Assembly (NCBI GenBank): GCA_030038415.1
Contig: JASHOX010000062.1
Span: forward strand, 1 to 34,205
Direction: 5' to 3'
Source: Xanthobacteraceae bacterium
GTDB lineage: Bacteria > Pseudomonadota > Alphaproteobacteria > Rhizobiales > Xanthobacteraceae
DNA length: 34,205 bases
The position numbers were made by a program, and so were the translations under genes. Positions 8,372-16,462 of this stretch are shown piece after piece; within the stretch, counting starts at the first letter, position 1; every line of letters begins with the position of its first letter. The notes beneath the pieces were generated by a model that saw only the letters and a program-made list of their open reading frames with translations, did not search any database and was not told the DNA's origin.

Positions 8372-8695
8372 TTACTCCACCTTCTCGACGAATACTCTGA
8401 TCGTGCCGCCGCAGGACAGCCCGACCTTCCAGGCGGTTTCGTCGGCGACGCCGAACTCCAGCATCTTCGGCTTGCCGCTTTCGATCACGTCGAGCGCTTC
8501 GGTGACGACGGCGCCTTCGACGCAGCCGCCGGACACCGAGCCTAAGAAGTTGCCGTCCTGGTCGATCACGAGGTTCGAACCGACCGGACGCGGCGCCGAG
8601 CCCCAGGTCTCGACCACGGTGGCGAGCGCGACCGCGCGGCCGTTTTTGCGCCAGTCTTCTGCGGCTTTGAGAATATCGTTGTCAGTTGAGAGCAT
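8372..8695 (-). CDS. XdhC/CoxI-type protein, N-terminal domain only
   Basis: This 107-residue protein covers only the XdhC_CoxI domain: ETWGSAPRPVGS at 29-40, GSVSGGCVEG at 52-61 and LSCGG at 93-97. The ATG at 8695 is preferred because GGAGAG lies four bases upstream; ATGs at 8707 and 8743 are possible but leave no site. Together with the following gene it makes up one complete XdhC, split into two polypeptides that probably associate. Role: handling of the molybdenum cofactor for the CoxL subunit. It is preceded by an AT-rich block with inverted repeats, which may hold a promoter for this and the next two genes. Confidence 0.85.
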   Translation of the reverse strand: MLSTDNDILKAAEDWRKNGRAVALATVVETWGSAPRPVGSNLVIDQDGNFLGSVSGGCVEGAVVTEALDVIESGKPKMLEFGVADETAWKVGLSCGGTIRVFVEKVE

Positions 8696-8700
8696 GCGTC

Positions 8701-8760
8701 TCTCCATTCCAGCGCTATATCCGATAGAATATAGCGTATCCATCAGATATTATATAGGTC
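8701..8760 (-). promoter_or_regulatory. AT-rich inverted-repeat island ahead of the XdhC genes, with possible -10 box
   Basis: Against a very GC-rich background, these 60 bp between coxE and the XdhC-N gene are AT-rich. They contain CGCTATAT (8713-8720) paired with ATATAGCG (8729-8736) around an 8-base loop, the short palindrome TATCCGATA (8718-8726), and TATC-CATCA-GATA (8737-8749). On the minus strand a perfect TATAAT lies at 8754-8749, about 50 bp before the start. Its -35 match (TGCAAA) is weak. The site looks like an internal promoter with an operator. Confidence 0.45.
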
Positions 8761-9966
8761 TTAGGCCACGCTTTGCATCCACGCTTTCGGGTCAGCCGAG
8801 CCGCCGCCTTTGCTCAGCGCCGCAACCAGTTCGCCCATCGATTCGAGATTATGGATTGGCCGGAACTCATCGACATGCGGCAGCATAGCCCTGACGCCGC
8901 GGGCGCGCGCCTCGAAGCCTTCGAACCGCAGCAGCGGATTGAGCCAAATCAGCCGGCGGCAGGAGCGGTGCAGCCGGTCGATTTCAAAACCGAGCGTATC
9001 GTCGGCGTCGCGCTCCAGTCCGTCGGTGATGAGGAGCACGATCGCGCCTTGGGTGAGCACGCGGCGCGCCCACAGCTTGTTGAAGGCGCGCAGCGACGAG
9101 GCGATCCGGGTGCCGCCCGACCAGTCGGGCACCGCCGCCGAACAAGCGGCCAGCGCATCGTCTGGATCACGCTCGCGCAGGCTGCGCGTGACATTGGAGA
9201 GCCGCGTGCCGAACAAAAACGTGGAAACGCGCTTTCGCGCATCGGTGAGCGCGTGCAGGAAATGCAGGAAGATGCGGCTGTACTGGCTCATCGAACCGGA
9301 GATGTCGAGGAGCGCCACGATCGGCGGCGGCTTGGTCTTCGGCCCGATGAAGCGCAGATCGATGAAATCGCCGCCGCCTTTCATGCTGGCGCGCAGCGTG
9401 CGGCGGATATCGATGAGGTGACCGTGGATGTGCGGGGCTAGCCGCCGCGTGCGTACTTCGGCCAGCGGCATGACCAGCCGCTTCATCGCATCCTTCGCCG
9501 CCGCAATCTCGGCGCTGGTCATTTGCGCGAAATCTTTTTGCTGCAGCACTTCGCGGTCGGATACCGTCATGCGGGCGTCGAGCTCGATCTCGCGCTCTTT
9601 TTTCAGCTTGTCGTCGAGCCCGGAATAAAACGCCTCATGCACGCGCGTTGCGCCGGCCTGCGGTGCTTGCGGCACCGCCGCCGGCGCCTGCGGCATCATC
9701 ATCGCCATCAACTGATCGATATAGCCGCGGCGGCGAAAGAAAATGCGGAACGCCTGATCGAACAGGATGGTATGCTCGTGGCGCTTGACGAACACCGCAT
9801 GCAGCGTCCAGTAAAAATCCTCGCGCGTGCCGACGCCGGCGGTCTTTAAGGCTTCGAGCGCATCGAGCACCGCGCCCGGCCCGACCGGGATGCCGGCTGC
9901 CCGTAGCGCGCGGGCGAAGTAGAGGATGTTTTCGGCGAGGCGGCCGGCGTGCTGTTCATCGATCAT
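8761..9966 (-). CDS. coxE: CoxE-like VWA-domain maturation protein
   Basis: This 401-residue protein has the CoxE layout: a helical N-terminal region (about 1-200) and a von Willebrand A domain (about 215-370) with the MIDAS motif DISGSMS at 221-227. The partner motif SGGTRIASSL and LLITDGLERD follow further on. In Oligotropha, CoxE works with the AAA+ ATPase CoxD to complete the active site of CO dehydrogenase (sulfuration and copper insertion). Here the CoxL is form II, so the final cofactor may differ. It is cytoplasmic. It is separated from coxD by a plus-strand MFS gene, so it probably has its own promoter in 9967-10128. The start ATG at 9966 has no strong ribosome binding site. Confidence 0.85.
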   Translation of the reverse strand: MIDEQHAGRLAENILYFARALRAAGIPVGPGAVLDALEALKTAGVGTREDFYWTLHAVFVKRHEHTILFDQAFRIFFRRRGYIDQLMAMMMPQAPAAVPQAPQAGATRVHEAFYSGLDDKLKKEREIELDARMTVSDREVLQQKDFAQMTSAEIAAAKDAMKRLVMPLAEVRTRRLAPHIHGHLIDIRRTLRASMKGGGDFIDLRFIGPKTKPPPIVALLDISGSMSQYSRIFLHFLHALTDARKRVSTFLFGTRLSNVTRSLRERDPDDALAACSAAVPDWSGGTRIASSLRAFNKLWARRVLTQGAIVLLITDGLERDADDTLGFEIDRLHRSCRRLIWLNPLLRFEGFEARARGVRAMLPHVDEFRPIHNLESMGELVAALSKGGGSADPKAWMQSVA

Positions 9967-10080
9967 GATGAAGCGCCCGTTACGCTTGCAGCGCGAGGGC
10001 TGTTGCGGTATTGAAAGCTGCCGCGTGCCATATCGGCATGCCGTAAGCGTTTCACGTCAGACAACGCGCTGGTTCGGAGA

Positions 10081-10100
10081 CCGCCGCTAAAAAGCGGCGG
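10081..10100. promoter_or_regulatory. Perfect 8-bp palindrome between coxE and the MFS gene
   Basis: CCGCCGCT-AAAA-AGCGGCGG lies in the 162-bp divergent gap between coxE (minus) and the MFS gene (plus), 29 bp before the MFS start. There is no T-tract. The position suits an operator or a leader hairpin of the MFS transcript. Confidence 0.35.
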
Positions 10101-10128
10101 CTTCCGAAGATTTGCGCGGAGCATTGGC

Positions 10129-11343
10129 GTGATCAAGACTTTGTCCTCGACATTTCGTCCATTCCGGAGCCTGCCACGGCCGGCCGGCGTCGGACTCTGC
10201 ATCTTTTTCGTCGCCGGCCTGGCCGACGGCGTGTTGATGCCGTTCTTCGCGCTTTGGGCGCAGCAGGATGCCGGCATCCCCATTCAATATATCGGTTTGC
10301 TGCTCGGTTGCTATGCCGGCGGCGAATTGCTGGCCACACCGTTTGTCGGCGGTATCGCCGATCGGATCGGCCGCCGTCCAGTCTTGCTGGTTTCGAGCGC
10401 GGGCGTCGGGCTCGGCTTTATCCTGCTTTATCTGACGCGCGGTGCCGTTGCGGCGGCATTCTCGCTTCTGGTCATCGGCATGTTCGAAAGCGTGCTGCAC
10501 CCGACCGCGGCGACTGTGATTGCCGATGTGATTCCTGCGAACGCAAGGCGCGAGCATTTTGCGCTGACCCGCGTGATGTCCAATATCGGCCACACTGTCG
10601 GTCCAGCGGTCGGCGCCCTGCTCGCACTATGGTCGCTGGGGCTGGTGTTTTGCGGCTCAGGCGTTGCGCTTTTGATCGGGACGCTGGTCGTCGGGCTGTT
10701 TCTGTCCGAGACGCGACCCGAGCGGCATAACGACGAGGACGACGACGAGGACGACGAGGGCCTTGGCGCCTTGGGCGCCGCATTTCGCGACCGGCGCCTC
10801 GCTGCGCTGCTCGTGCCGATCGCGATCCTGGAAATCGGGGCCAGTTGGATCGAAGCCGTCACACCTCTCTATGCCCACAATTCAGGCGTGTTGACTGCAT
10901 CGCAGATCGGGCTGCTGTTCACCTATGCCGGGGCGCTGAGCGCGCTGTTTCAGCTGCCGCTGACGCAGGCTTCGGCGCGAATGACCGGCTTCGCCATCAT
11001 TCTGGTCGGCGGCTTCGCATTGGCACTCGCCTTTGGCTTCCTCGCCGTTTCGCCGGTCCTGCCATTGCTGATCGGAGCGGTAAGCTTGGTGGCCGTGTCC
11101 GAGATGTTGTTCGGGCCGCTGACCCAAGCCATCGCGTCGGAATTGGCGCCGCGCAATGCGCGAGCGACCTATATGGCGGCCTTTGGCGTCGTCGGCGATC
11201 TCAAAGACGCGGCGGGGCCGGCTATTGGCACCTGGCTGTTCGCGATCGCCGCGCGGCTGCCGTGGCTCATCGGAATGCCGATCGCGCTTGCCGCCGCAGC
11301 GGCGCTGGCGATTGCGGCGCGGCGGCATGAAACGAAAGTCTGA
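10129..11343 (+). CDS. MFS efflux-type transporter
   Basis: This 404-residue protein has about twelve membrane segments in two sets of six. The MFS signature between segments 2 and 3 (GGIADRIGRRP) is at 74-84. The central cytoplasmic loop is strikingly acidic (NDEDDDEDDE, 201-210). The pattern resembles drug/proton antiporters of the MdtG/tetracycline-resistance group; the substrate is unknown. The GTG at 10129 is taken as start, with CGGAG about ten bases upstream. The gene is inserted on the opposite strand between coxE and coxD: its stop at 11343 touches the coxD stop at 11344. It may export a product or substrate analogue of the cox-like enzyme, but nothing in the sequence proves this. 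Confidence 0.8.
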   Translation: MIKTLSSTFRPFRSLPRPAGVGLCIFFVAGLADGVLMPFFALWAQQDAGIPIQYIGLLLGCYAGGELLATPFVGGIADRIGRRPVLLVSSAGVGLGFILLYLTRGAVAAAFSLLVIGMFESVLHPTAATVIADVIPANARREHFALTRVMSNIGHTVGPAVGALLALWSLGLVFCGSGVALLIGTLVVGLFLSETRPERHNDEDDDEDDEGLGALGAAFRDRRLAALLVPIAILEIGASWIEAVTPLYAHNSGVLTASQIGLLFTYAGALSALFQLPLTQASARMTGFAIILVGGFALALAFGFLAVSPVLPLLIGAVSLVAVSEMLFGPLTQAIASELAPRNARATYMAAFGVVGDLKDAAGPAIGTWLFAIAARLPWLIGMPIALAAAAALAIAARRHETKV

Positions 11344-12273
11344 CTACTCCGCCGCCCTGAGCTCCGACTTCACCTCGTCGAGCAGCTCCTTGACCTTGGA
11401 GCCTTCGAGCTTGGCGATGTCATCCTGATATTTGAGCAGCACGCCGAGCGTGTCCGAGACGGTGGCCGGGTCGAGCGCGACGACGTCGAGCTCGGACAAG
11501 GCCGCGGCCCAGTCCAGCGTCTCGGCGACGCCGGGCGATTTGAACAGATCCTGCTGGCGCAAGCGCTGCACGAAACCGACCACCTGCTCCGAAAGCTTCT
11601 TGCCGACGCCCGGAACTTTGGTCCGCACGATGGCGAGCTCGCGTTCGGCCGACGGATAGCCGACCCAATGATAGAGGCAGCGGCGCTTGAGCGCGTCGTG
11701 CACTTCACGGGTGCGGTTCGAGGTGATGACCACGACCGGAGGGTGCTCGGCCTTCACCGTGCCCATTTCCGGAATGGTGATCTGAAAGTCGGCCAGCACT
11801 TCGAGCAGATAAGCCTCGAAGGCCTCGTCGGTGCGATCGATCTCGTCGATCAGGAGCACCGGCGGGCCGGCGGTGTCGGGCTCGAGCGCCTGCAACAGCG
11901 GCCGCTTGATCAAAAAGCGCTCGGAGAACACGTCGTGCTCCAGACGGGCGCGGTCGTGCTCGCCCTCGGCCTCGGCGACGCGGATGGCGATCATCTGCGC
12001 GGCGTAATTCCACTCATAGACCGCGGCTGCAACATCGAGGCCCTCGTAGCATTGCAGCCGGATGAGATGGCGGCCAAGCGTCGATGCCAGCACCTTGGCG
12101 ATCTCGGTCTTGCCGACGCCGGCCTCGCCTTCGAGAAAGATCGGCCGGCCCATTTTCAGCGCCAGATAAAGCACAGTGCCGAGCGAGCGGTCGGCGAGAT
12201 AGTCAGCCTCGGCAAGCAAATCGACGGTGGCGTCGATCGAAGCGGGCAATGGACGCGGCGAGGCTTTGGTCAT
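11344..12273 (-). CDS. coxD: CoxD-like MoxR-type AAA+ ATPase
   Basis: This 309-residue MoxR-family ATPase has Walker A EGEAGVGKT at 48-56, Walker B VLLIDEID at 139-146, sensor 1 TSNRTRE near 191 and a C-terminal lid. CoxD in Oligotropha is a chaperone-like ATPase that partly unfolds apo-CO-dehydrogenase so that its metal centre can be completed, in partnership with CoxE. Length and motifs are typical and intact. It follows coxM by 86 bp that contain a hairpin, and it converges with the MFS gene with no gap. The start ATG at 12273 lacks a strong ribosome binding site. Confidence 0.88.
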   Translation of the reverse strand: MTKASPRPLPASIDATVDLLAEADYLADRSLGTVLYLALKMGRPIFLEGEAGVGKTEIAKVLASTLGRHLIRLQCYEGLDVAAAVYEWNYAAQMIAIRVAEAEGEHDRARLEHDVFSERFLIKRPLLQALEPDTAGPPVLLIDEIDRTDEAFEAYLLEVLADFQITIPEMGTVKAEHPPVVVITSNRTREVHDALKRRCLYHWVGYPSAERELAIVRTKVPGVGKKLSEQVVGFVQRLRQQDLFKSPGVAETLDWAAALSELDVVALDPATVSDTLGVLLKYQDDIAKLEGSKVKELLDEVKSELRAAE

Positions 12274-12342
12274 GACGCCAATCTAATCATCGCCGCAGGT
12301 TTTGTCCCGCAGTCCGGGTGCTTTCCGGCGAGCATGGCAAAC

Positions 12343-12359
12343 GGGCCGATGGTCGGCCC
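12343..12359 (-). terminator. Hairpin abutting the coxM stop codon
   Basis: GGGCCGA-TGG-TCGGCCC is a perfect 7-bp stem that begins at the base next to the coxM stop (12362-12360). On the minus strand it is followed only by GTTTG, so it would be a weak terminator, an attenuator or an mRNA 3'-stabilising hairpin that sets coxSLM above coxD. Confidence 0.4.
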
Positions 12360-13172
12360 TTATGCCGCCGGCTTGCCGATCGCCTCGGCGACCGCGCGCC
12401 GCGCCAGTACGCCGACGAGGTGCGCGCGATATTCGGCGCTGCCGTGGATGTCGGAATTCATGCCGTCGGCCGGGATGGTCATGCCTTCGAGCGATTTCGG
12501 CGAGAAGCGCTTCTTCAGCGCTTCCTCGAACGATTTCACCCGGAACACGCCGTTCGATCCGGCGCCGGTGACGGCGACGCGGATTTCGCTGCCGCGCTTA
12601 GACACAAACACGCCGACGAGCGCAAACCGCGAGGCCTGATTGCGGAATTTCTGGTAGGCCGCCTTCTTCGGCAGCGGGAAAATCACCTTGGTGATGATCT
12701 CGGCCGGCTCCAGCACGGTCGAGAACATGCCGGTGAAAAACTCGTCGGCCTTGATGCGGCGCTTGTTGGTGACGATGGTGGCGCCGAGCCCGAGACAGGC
12801 GGCCGGATAATCGGCGTTCGGATCATTGTTGGCGATCGAACCGCCGATGGTGCCGCGATGACGCACCGCGGGATCGCCGATCATGCCGGCGAGCTTGGCT
12901 AAGACCGGCGCCGCCTGCTGCACCACCGGCGAGGTGTTGACCTCGTTGTGTGTCGTCATGGCGCCGATGGTCAGAGTGCGGCCGCTCTGCTCGATGCCGG
13001 ACATGCCCTCGATCAGCGTCATGTCGATGATTTGCGGCGGACCGGCGAGCCGCAGCTTCATGGTCGGCAACAGCGTCTGGCCGCCAGCCAGCAATTTGGC
13101 GTCGCCATTTTTGGTCAAAAGGCCCGCGGCCTGCCGCACGGTTTGCGGACGATGAAAAGTGAAGGCGTACAT
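12360..13172 (-). CDS. coxM: CoxM-like FAD-binding subunit of a molybdenum hydroxylase
   Basis: This 270-residue protein is the medium, FAD-binding subunit of a CO-dehydrogenase/xanthine-oxidase-type enzyme. FAD-binding motifs are AGGQTLLP at 29-36 and TIGGSIANNDP at 108-118; the C-terminal CODH-flavoprotein domain runs from about 170. It passes electrons from the 2Fe-2S subunit to an external acceptor such as quinone. The ATG at 13172 is chosen over an upstream start because GGAGG lies seven bases before it and the family begins with this MYAFTFHRP-type motif. It follows coxL by 13 bp, so the S-L-M order is kept in one operon. Confidence 0.92.
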   Translation of the reverse strand: MYAFTFHRPQTVRQAAGLLTKNGDAKLLAGGQTLLPTMKLRLAGPPQIIDMTLIEGMSGIEQSGRTLTIGAMTTHNEVNTSPVVQQAAPVLAKLAGMIGDPAVRHRGTIGGSIANNDPNADYPAACLGLGATIVTNKRRIKADEFFTGMFSTVLEPAEIITKVIFPLPKKAAYQKFRNQASRFALVGVFVSKRGSEIRVAVTGAGSNGVFRVKSFEEALKKRFSPKSLEGMTIPADGMNSDIHGSAEYRAHLVGVLARRAVAEAIGKPAA

Positions 13173-13185
13173 CGAAAGTCCTCCA

Positions 13186-15549
13186 TTATGCCGCGCGCGG
13201 CATGCCTGTTTTCTGAAGCGCCGCCCACACCGTCGCTGGCGTGGCGGGCATCGCGAGGTTCTCGGTGCCGATGGCATCGGTGATGGCGTTGATGACAGCG
13301 GCCGGCGCGGCGATGGCGCCGGCCTCGCCGCAGCCCTTGATGCCGAGCGGATTGGACGGGCACTTGGTCATAGTGGTGTCGACCGTCAGCGTCGGCAGAT
13401 GATTGGCCCGCGGCATGGCGTAGTCCATGAACGAGCCGGTGACGAGCTGACCGTCTTTGTCGTAGATCGCGCCTTCGCATAAAGCCTGGCCGACGCCTTG
13501 CGCGATGCCGCCGTGCACCTGACCCTCGACGATCATCGGATTGACCACCACGCCGAAATCGTCGACAGCGGTCCAGGCGACGATCTCGGTATTGCCGGTT
13601 TCGGTGTCGACCTCGACCTCGCAGATATGACAGCCGGCCGGGAAGGTGAAATTGGTCGGATCGTAGAAGGCGCCTTCCTTCAAGCCGGGCTCGAGCTCGG
13701 CGCCGGAGAATTTGTGGGCGATATAGGCGTTGAGCGAAACGTCGCCCCAGGCCGCCGACTTGTCGGTGCCGGCGACGGAGAATTTTCCGTCCTTGAACTC
13801 GATGTCGCCTTCGGCGGCTTCAAGGAGATGGGCGGCGACTTTCTTGGCCTTGGCTTCAACCTTGTCGAGCGCCTTGACCAAAGCCGACATGCCGACCGCG
13901 CCGGAGCGCGAGCCGTAGGTGCCCATGCCGAACTGCACCTTGTCGGTATCGCCATGCACGACCAAGACGTTCTCGATCGGAATGCCAAGCCGCTCGGACA
14001 CGACTTGCGCAAACGTCGTCTCGTGGCCCTGGCCGTGGGCGTGAGTGCCGGTGAGAATCTCGACCGAGCCGGTCGGGTTGACCCGCACCTCGGCGGACTC
14101 CCATAAGCCTACGCCACAGCCGAGCGAGCCGACGGCTTGTGACGGCGCAATGCCGCAGGCTTCGATATAAGTGGAGAGGCCGATGCCGCGCAGCTTGCCG
14201 TGGCGGGCTGACTCGCGCTTGCGCTTGGCAAAGCTTTTGTAGTCGGCAAGCTCCATCGCTTTCTTCAGCGACGCATTATAGTCGCCGGCGTCGTAAGTCA
14301 TGATCACCGGCGTCTGGTGGGGGAAGTTCTTGATGAAATTCTTGCGCCGCAGCTCGGCCGGATCCTGGCCCATTTCGCGCGCGCCGACTTCGACCAGCCG
14401 CTCGACGACGAAGGTTGCCTCGGGGCGGCCGGCGCCGCGATAGGCATCGACCGGAACGGTATTGGTGTAGACCGCATCGACCTCGCAATAGATGTGCGGG
14501 ATCTCGTACTGGCCAGACAGCAGCGTGGCGTACAGATAGGTCGGCACCGACGATGAAAAGGTCGACATATAGGCGCCGAGATTGGCGACGGTCTTGGCGC
14601 GCAAACCCGTGATCTTGCCGTCGGCATCGAACGCCATCTCGGCATGGGTGACGTGATCGCGGCCGTGCGCGTCGGCGAGGAAGGCTTCCGAGCGCTCGGC
14701 GACCCACTTCACCGGCCGGCCGACGCGCCTCGACGCCCAAAGCGCTACGACCTCTTCGGGATAGATGAAAATCTTCGAGCCAAAGCCGCCGCCGACGTCT
14801 GGCGCGATGACGCGCAGCTTGTGTTCCGGCGCCATGCCGACGAAGGCGGCGATGACGAGCCGGGCCACGTGCGGATTTTGCGTGGTGTTCCACAGCGTAA
14901 ATGTGCCGGCGCCGGAATCGTAATCGCCGATCGCGGCGCGCGGCTCGATGGCGTTCGGCACCAACCGATTGTTGACGATGTCGAGCTTGGTGACGTGCTT
15001 GGCCGATTTGAATGCGGCATCGACCGCTTTGGCGTCGCCGAGATGCCACTGATAGATCGTGTTGTTGGGTGCGATATCGTGAATTTGCGGCGCGCCCGAT
15101 TTTTGCGCCGCTGCGGGATCGGCGACCGCGGGCAGCGCCGCGTAATCCACTTTGACTTTTTCCGCCGCGTCGCGCGCCTGCGGCAGCGTTTCCGCGATCA
15201 CGACCGCGATCGGATCGCCGACATGACAGGCTTTGCCGCTGGCGAGCGCCGGATGCGCCGCCATTTTCATCGGCGAGCCGTCCTTGGAATGGATCATCCA
15301 ACCGCAGATCAGATTGCCGATCTTGTCAGTGGCGAGCTCGGCGCCGGTGAGCACAGCGACGACGCCCGGCATGGCGGACGCCGCTTTGGCGTCGATCGAT
15401 TTTATCGTGGCATGCGCGTGCGGGGAGCGAATGAAATAGGCAAAAGCCTGGCCGGGCCGGTTGATGTCGTCGGTGTAGTGGCCTTTGCCAGTGATGAAGC
15501 GTTGATCTTCCTTGCGGCGCACCGCGGCGCCGATACCGGTTCCGCTCAT
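13186..15549 (-). CDS. coxL: Form II CoxL-like molybdenum-binding large subunit
   Basis: This 787-residue protein is the molybdopterin subunit. It has GGGFGSK at about 253-259, the active-site loop AYRGAGR at about 369-375, GQGHET at about 506-511 and the catalytic glutamate motif GCGEAG (Glu at about 742). Bona fide CO dehydrogenases (form I) have AYxCSFR with the copper-ligating Cys in this loop; here that Cys is replaced, so the protein is form II. Form II enzymes share the fold but their substrate is not settled; CO oxidation should not be assumed. The ATG at 15549 is preferred because GGAGG precedes it by about eight bases. It lies 72 bp after coxS and 13 bp before coxM, and the maturation genes follow. 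Confidence 0.92.
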   Translation of the reverse strand: MSGTGIGAAVRRKEDQRFITGKGHYTDDINRPGQAFAYFIRSPHAHATIKSIDAKAASAMPGVVAVLTGAELATDKIGNLICGWMIHSKDGSPMKMAAHPALASGKACHVGDPIAVVIAETLPQARDAAEKVKVDYAALPAVADPAAAQKSGAPQIHDIAPNNTIYQWHLGDAKAVDAAFKSAKHVTKLDIVNNRLVPNAIEPRAAIGDYDSGAGTFTLWNTTQNPHVARLVIAAFVGMAPEHKLRVIAPDVGGGFGSKIFIYPEEVVALWASRRVGRPVKWVAERSEAFLADAHGRDHVTHAEMAFDADGKITGLRAKTVANLGAYMSTFSSSVPTYLYATLLSGQYEIPHIYCEVDAVYTNTVPVDAYRGAGRPEATFVVERLVEVGAREMGQDPAELRRKNFIKNFPHQTPVIMTYDAGDYNASLKKAMELADYKSFAKRKRESARHGKLRGIGLSTYIEACGIAPSQAVGSLGCGVGLWESAEVRVNPTGSVEILTGTHAHGQGHETTFAQVVSERLGIPIENVLVVHGDTDKVQFGMGTYGSRSGAVGMSALVKALDKVEAKAKKVAAHLLEAAEGDIEFKDGKFSVAGTDKSAAWGDVSLNAYIAHKFSGAELEPGLKEGAFYDPTNFTFPAGCHICEVEVDTETGNTEIVAWTAVDDFGVVVNPMIVEGQVHGGIAQGVGQALCEGAIYDKDGQLVTGSFMDYAMPRANHLPTLTVDTTMTKCPSNPLGIKGCGEAGAIAAPAAVINAITDAIGTENLAMPATPATVWAALQKTGMPRAA

Positions 15550-15582
15550 GGTATTGCCCTCCGGCAACTTACTCCTCGGACA

Positions 15583-15606
15583 GGAAATCGCCCGCCGGCA
15601 ATTTCC
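15583..15606. promoter_or_regulatory. Intercistronic hairpin between coxS and coxL
   Basis: GGAAATCGCC, a CGCC loop and GGCAATTTCC give a 10-bp stem with one mismatch in the 72-bp gap between coxS and coxL. No T-tract follows on the minus strand. Such a hairpin can protect the upstream message and set subunit ratios. Confidence 0.35.
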
Positions 15607-15621
15607 CCCTCGGTTCTCTCC

Positions 15622-16137
15622 CTATTCGGCGGCTTTCGACGTCGCGCCGCTGCCGCGCATGGCGCGCGCACCAGCGGCGATCGCTTTCACGATGTTATGA
15701 TAGCCGGTGCAGCGGCAGATATTGCCCTCGAGTTCCTCGCGGATGGTGCGGTCGTCGAGTTCGTTGCCCTTGCGCCGCACCATATCGACCGCGGTCATGA
15801 TCATTCCCGGGGTGCAATAGCCGCATTGCAGGCCGTGGTTCTCGCGAAACGCCTCCTGCATCGGATGCAGCGGTCCGTCCGCCGGCGCCAAGCCTTCGAT
15901 GGTCAGCACGTCGGCGCCTTCGAGCTGCAGCGCCAGCACGGTGCAGGATTTGATCGCCTTGCCGTTGACGTGGACGACGCAGGCGCCGCATTGCGAAGTG
16001 TCGCAGCCGACATGGGTGCCGGTAAGCCGCAGATTTTCACGCAATAATTGCACCAGCAGCGTCCGGGGGTCGACGTTGGCGCTGATGGGTTTGCCGTTCA
16101 CCGTCATCGAGACGGGTGCCGTGTCGCTAGCGGCCAT
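15622..16137 (-). CDS. coxS: CoxS-like 2Fe-2S subunit
   Basis: This 171-residue small subunit has both iron-sulfur clusters of the family. The plant-type ferredoxin cluster uses Cys45, 50, 53 and 65 ([10 protein letters not shown] then KSC). The C-terminal four-helix cluster uses Cys105, 108, 141 and 143 (CGYCTPGM and CRCTGY). All eight ligands are present. It carries electrons from the molybdenum site of CoxL to the FAD of CoxM. The ATG at 16137 follows GGGGAGGAG. It is the first of the S-L-M trio, the order usual for form II clusters. Confidence 0.93.
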   Translation of the reverse strand: MAASDTAPVSMTVNGKPISANVDPRTLLVQLLRENLRLTGTHVGCDTSQCGACVVHVNGKAIKSCTVLALQLEGADVLTIEGLAPADGPLHPMQEAFRENHGLQCGYCTPGMIMTAVDMVRRKGNELDDRTIREELEGNICRCTGYHNIVKAIAAGARAMRGSGATSKAAE

Positions 16138-16462
16138 TGGGACTCCTCCCCTGCAAAATTCCGGTCAAACGTGACGATTTGCCGGCCGTTCTGGCCCGCC
16201 GACCAGGTTCCAGTCCGAATTGTAGGCGATTTTGCCAGTTTTTCGTACTCTAGAACAACAGTCACTCTGAACCGTGGCCCCGGCAGCGGTCAAGTGAGTT
16301 TCGCGTTAAGGCCGGCGCGAGTTTGGCGCGGGCCTGGGTTGCGACGACGGCAGGGAACAAGAGGCCGGGGCTGCGGATTTCGCCGGTCGAGGAAGCGCGG
16401 AACCGGCATTGACAGCCATCGGCCGCGCGGCGGCGCCACCCTGTCATTCACGGAGACAAGAC
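16138..16462. promoter_or_regulatory. Divergent region between coxS and the BA14K-like gene
   Basis: These 325 bp hold no gene I can support. They should carry the promoter of the coxSLM operon (minus) and that of the secreted BA14K-like gene (plus). A candidate minus-strand -10 box, TACAAT (16224-16219), lies about 80 bp before coxS, but no good -35 accompanies it. I see no clear activator site. Confidence 0.3.

Noticed and set aside
8773..9441. Plus-strand reading frame opposite coxE
   Set aside because: No motif or ribosome binding site; coxE on the minus strand has an intact MIDAS motif.
13173..13277. Upstream extension of coxM
   Set aside because: The extension lies inside the end of coxL and is not family-like; GGAGG precedes the internal ATG at 13172.
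13186..15549. True (form I) carbon monoxide dehydrogenase large subunit
   Set aside because: The active-site loop reads AYRGAGR, without the Cys of AYxCSFR, and the gene order is S-L-M, not M-S-L.
14644..16047. Plus-strand reading frame of 467 codons across coxS and coxL
   Set aside because: It spans two well-supported minus-strand genes and their gap and shows no family motif; it is a codon-bias shadow.
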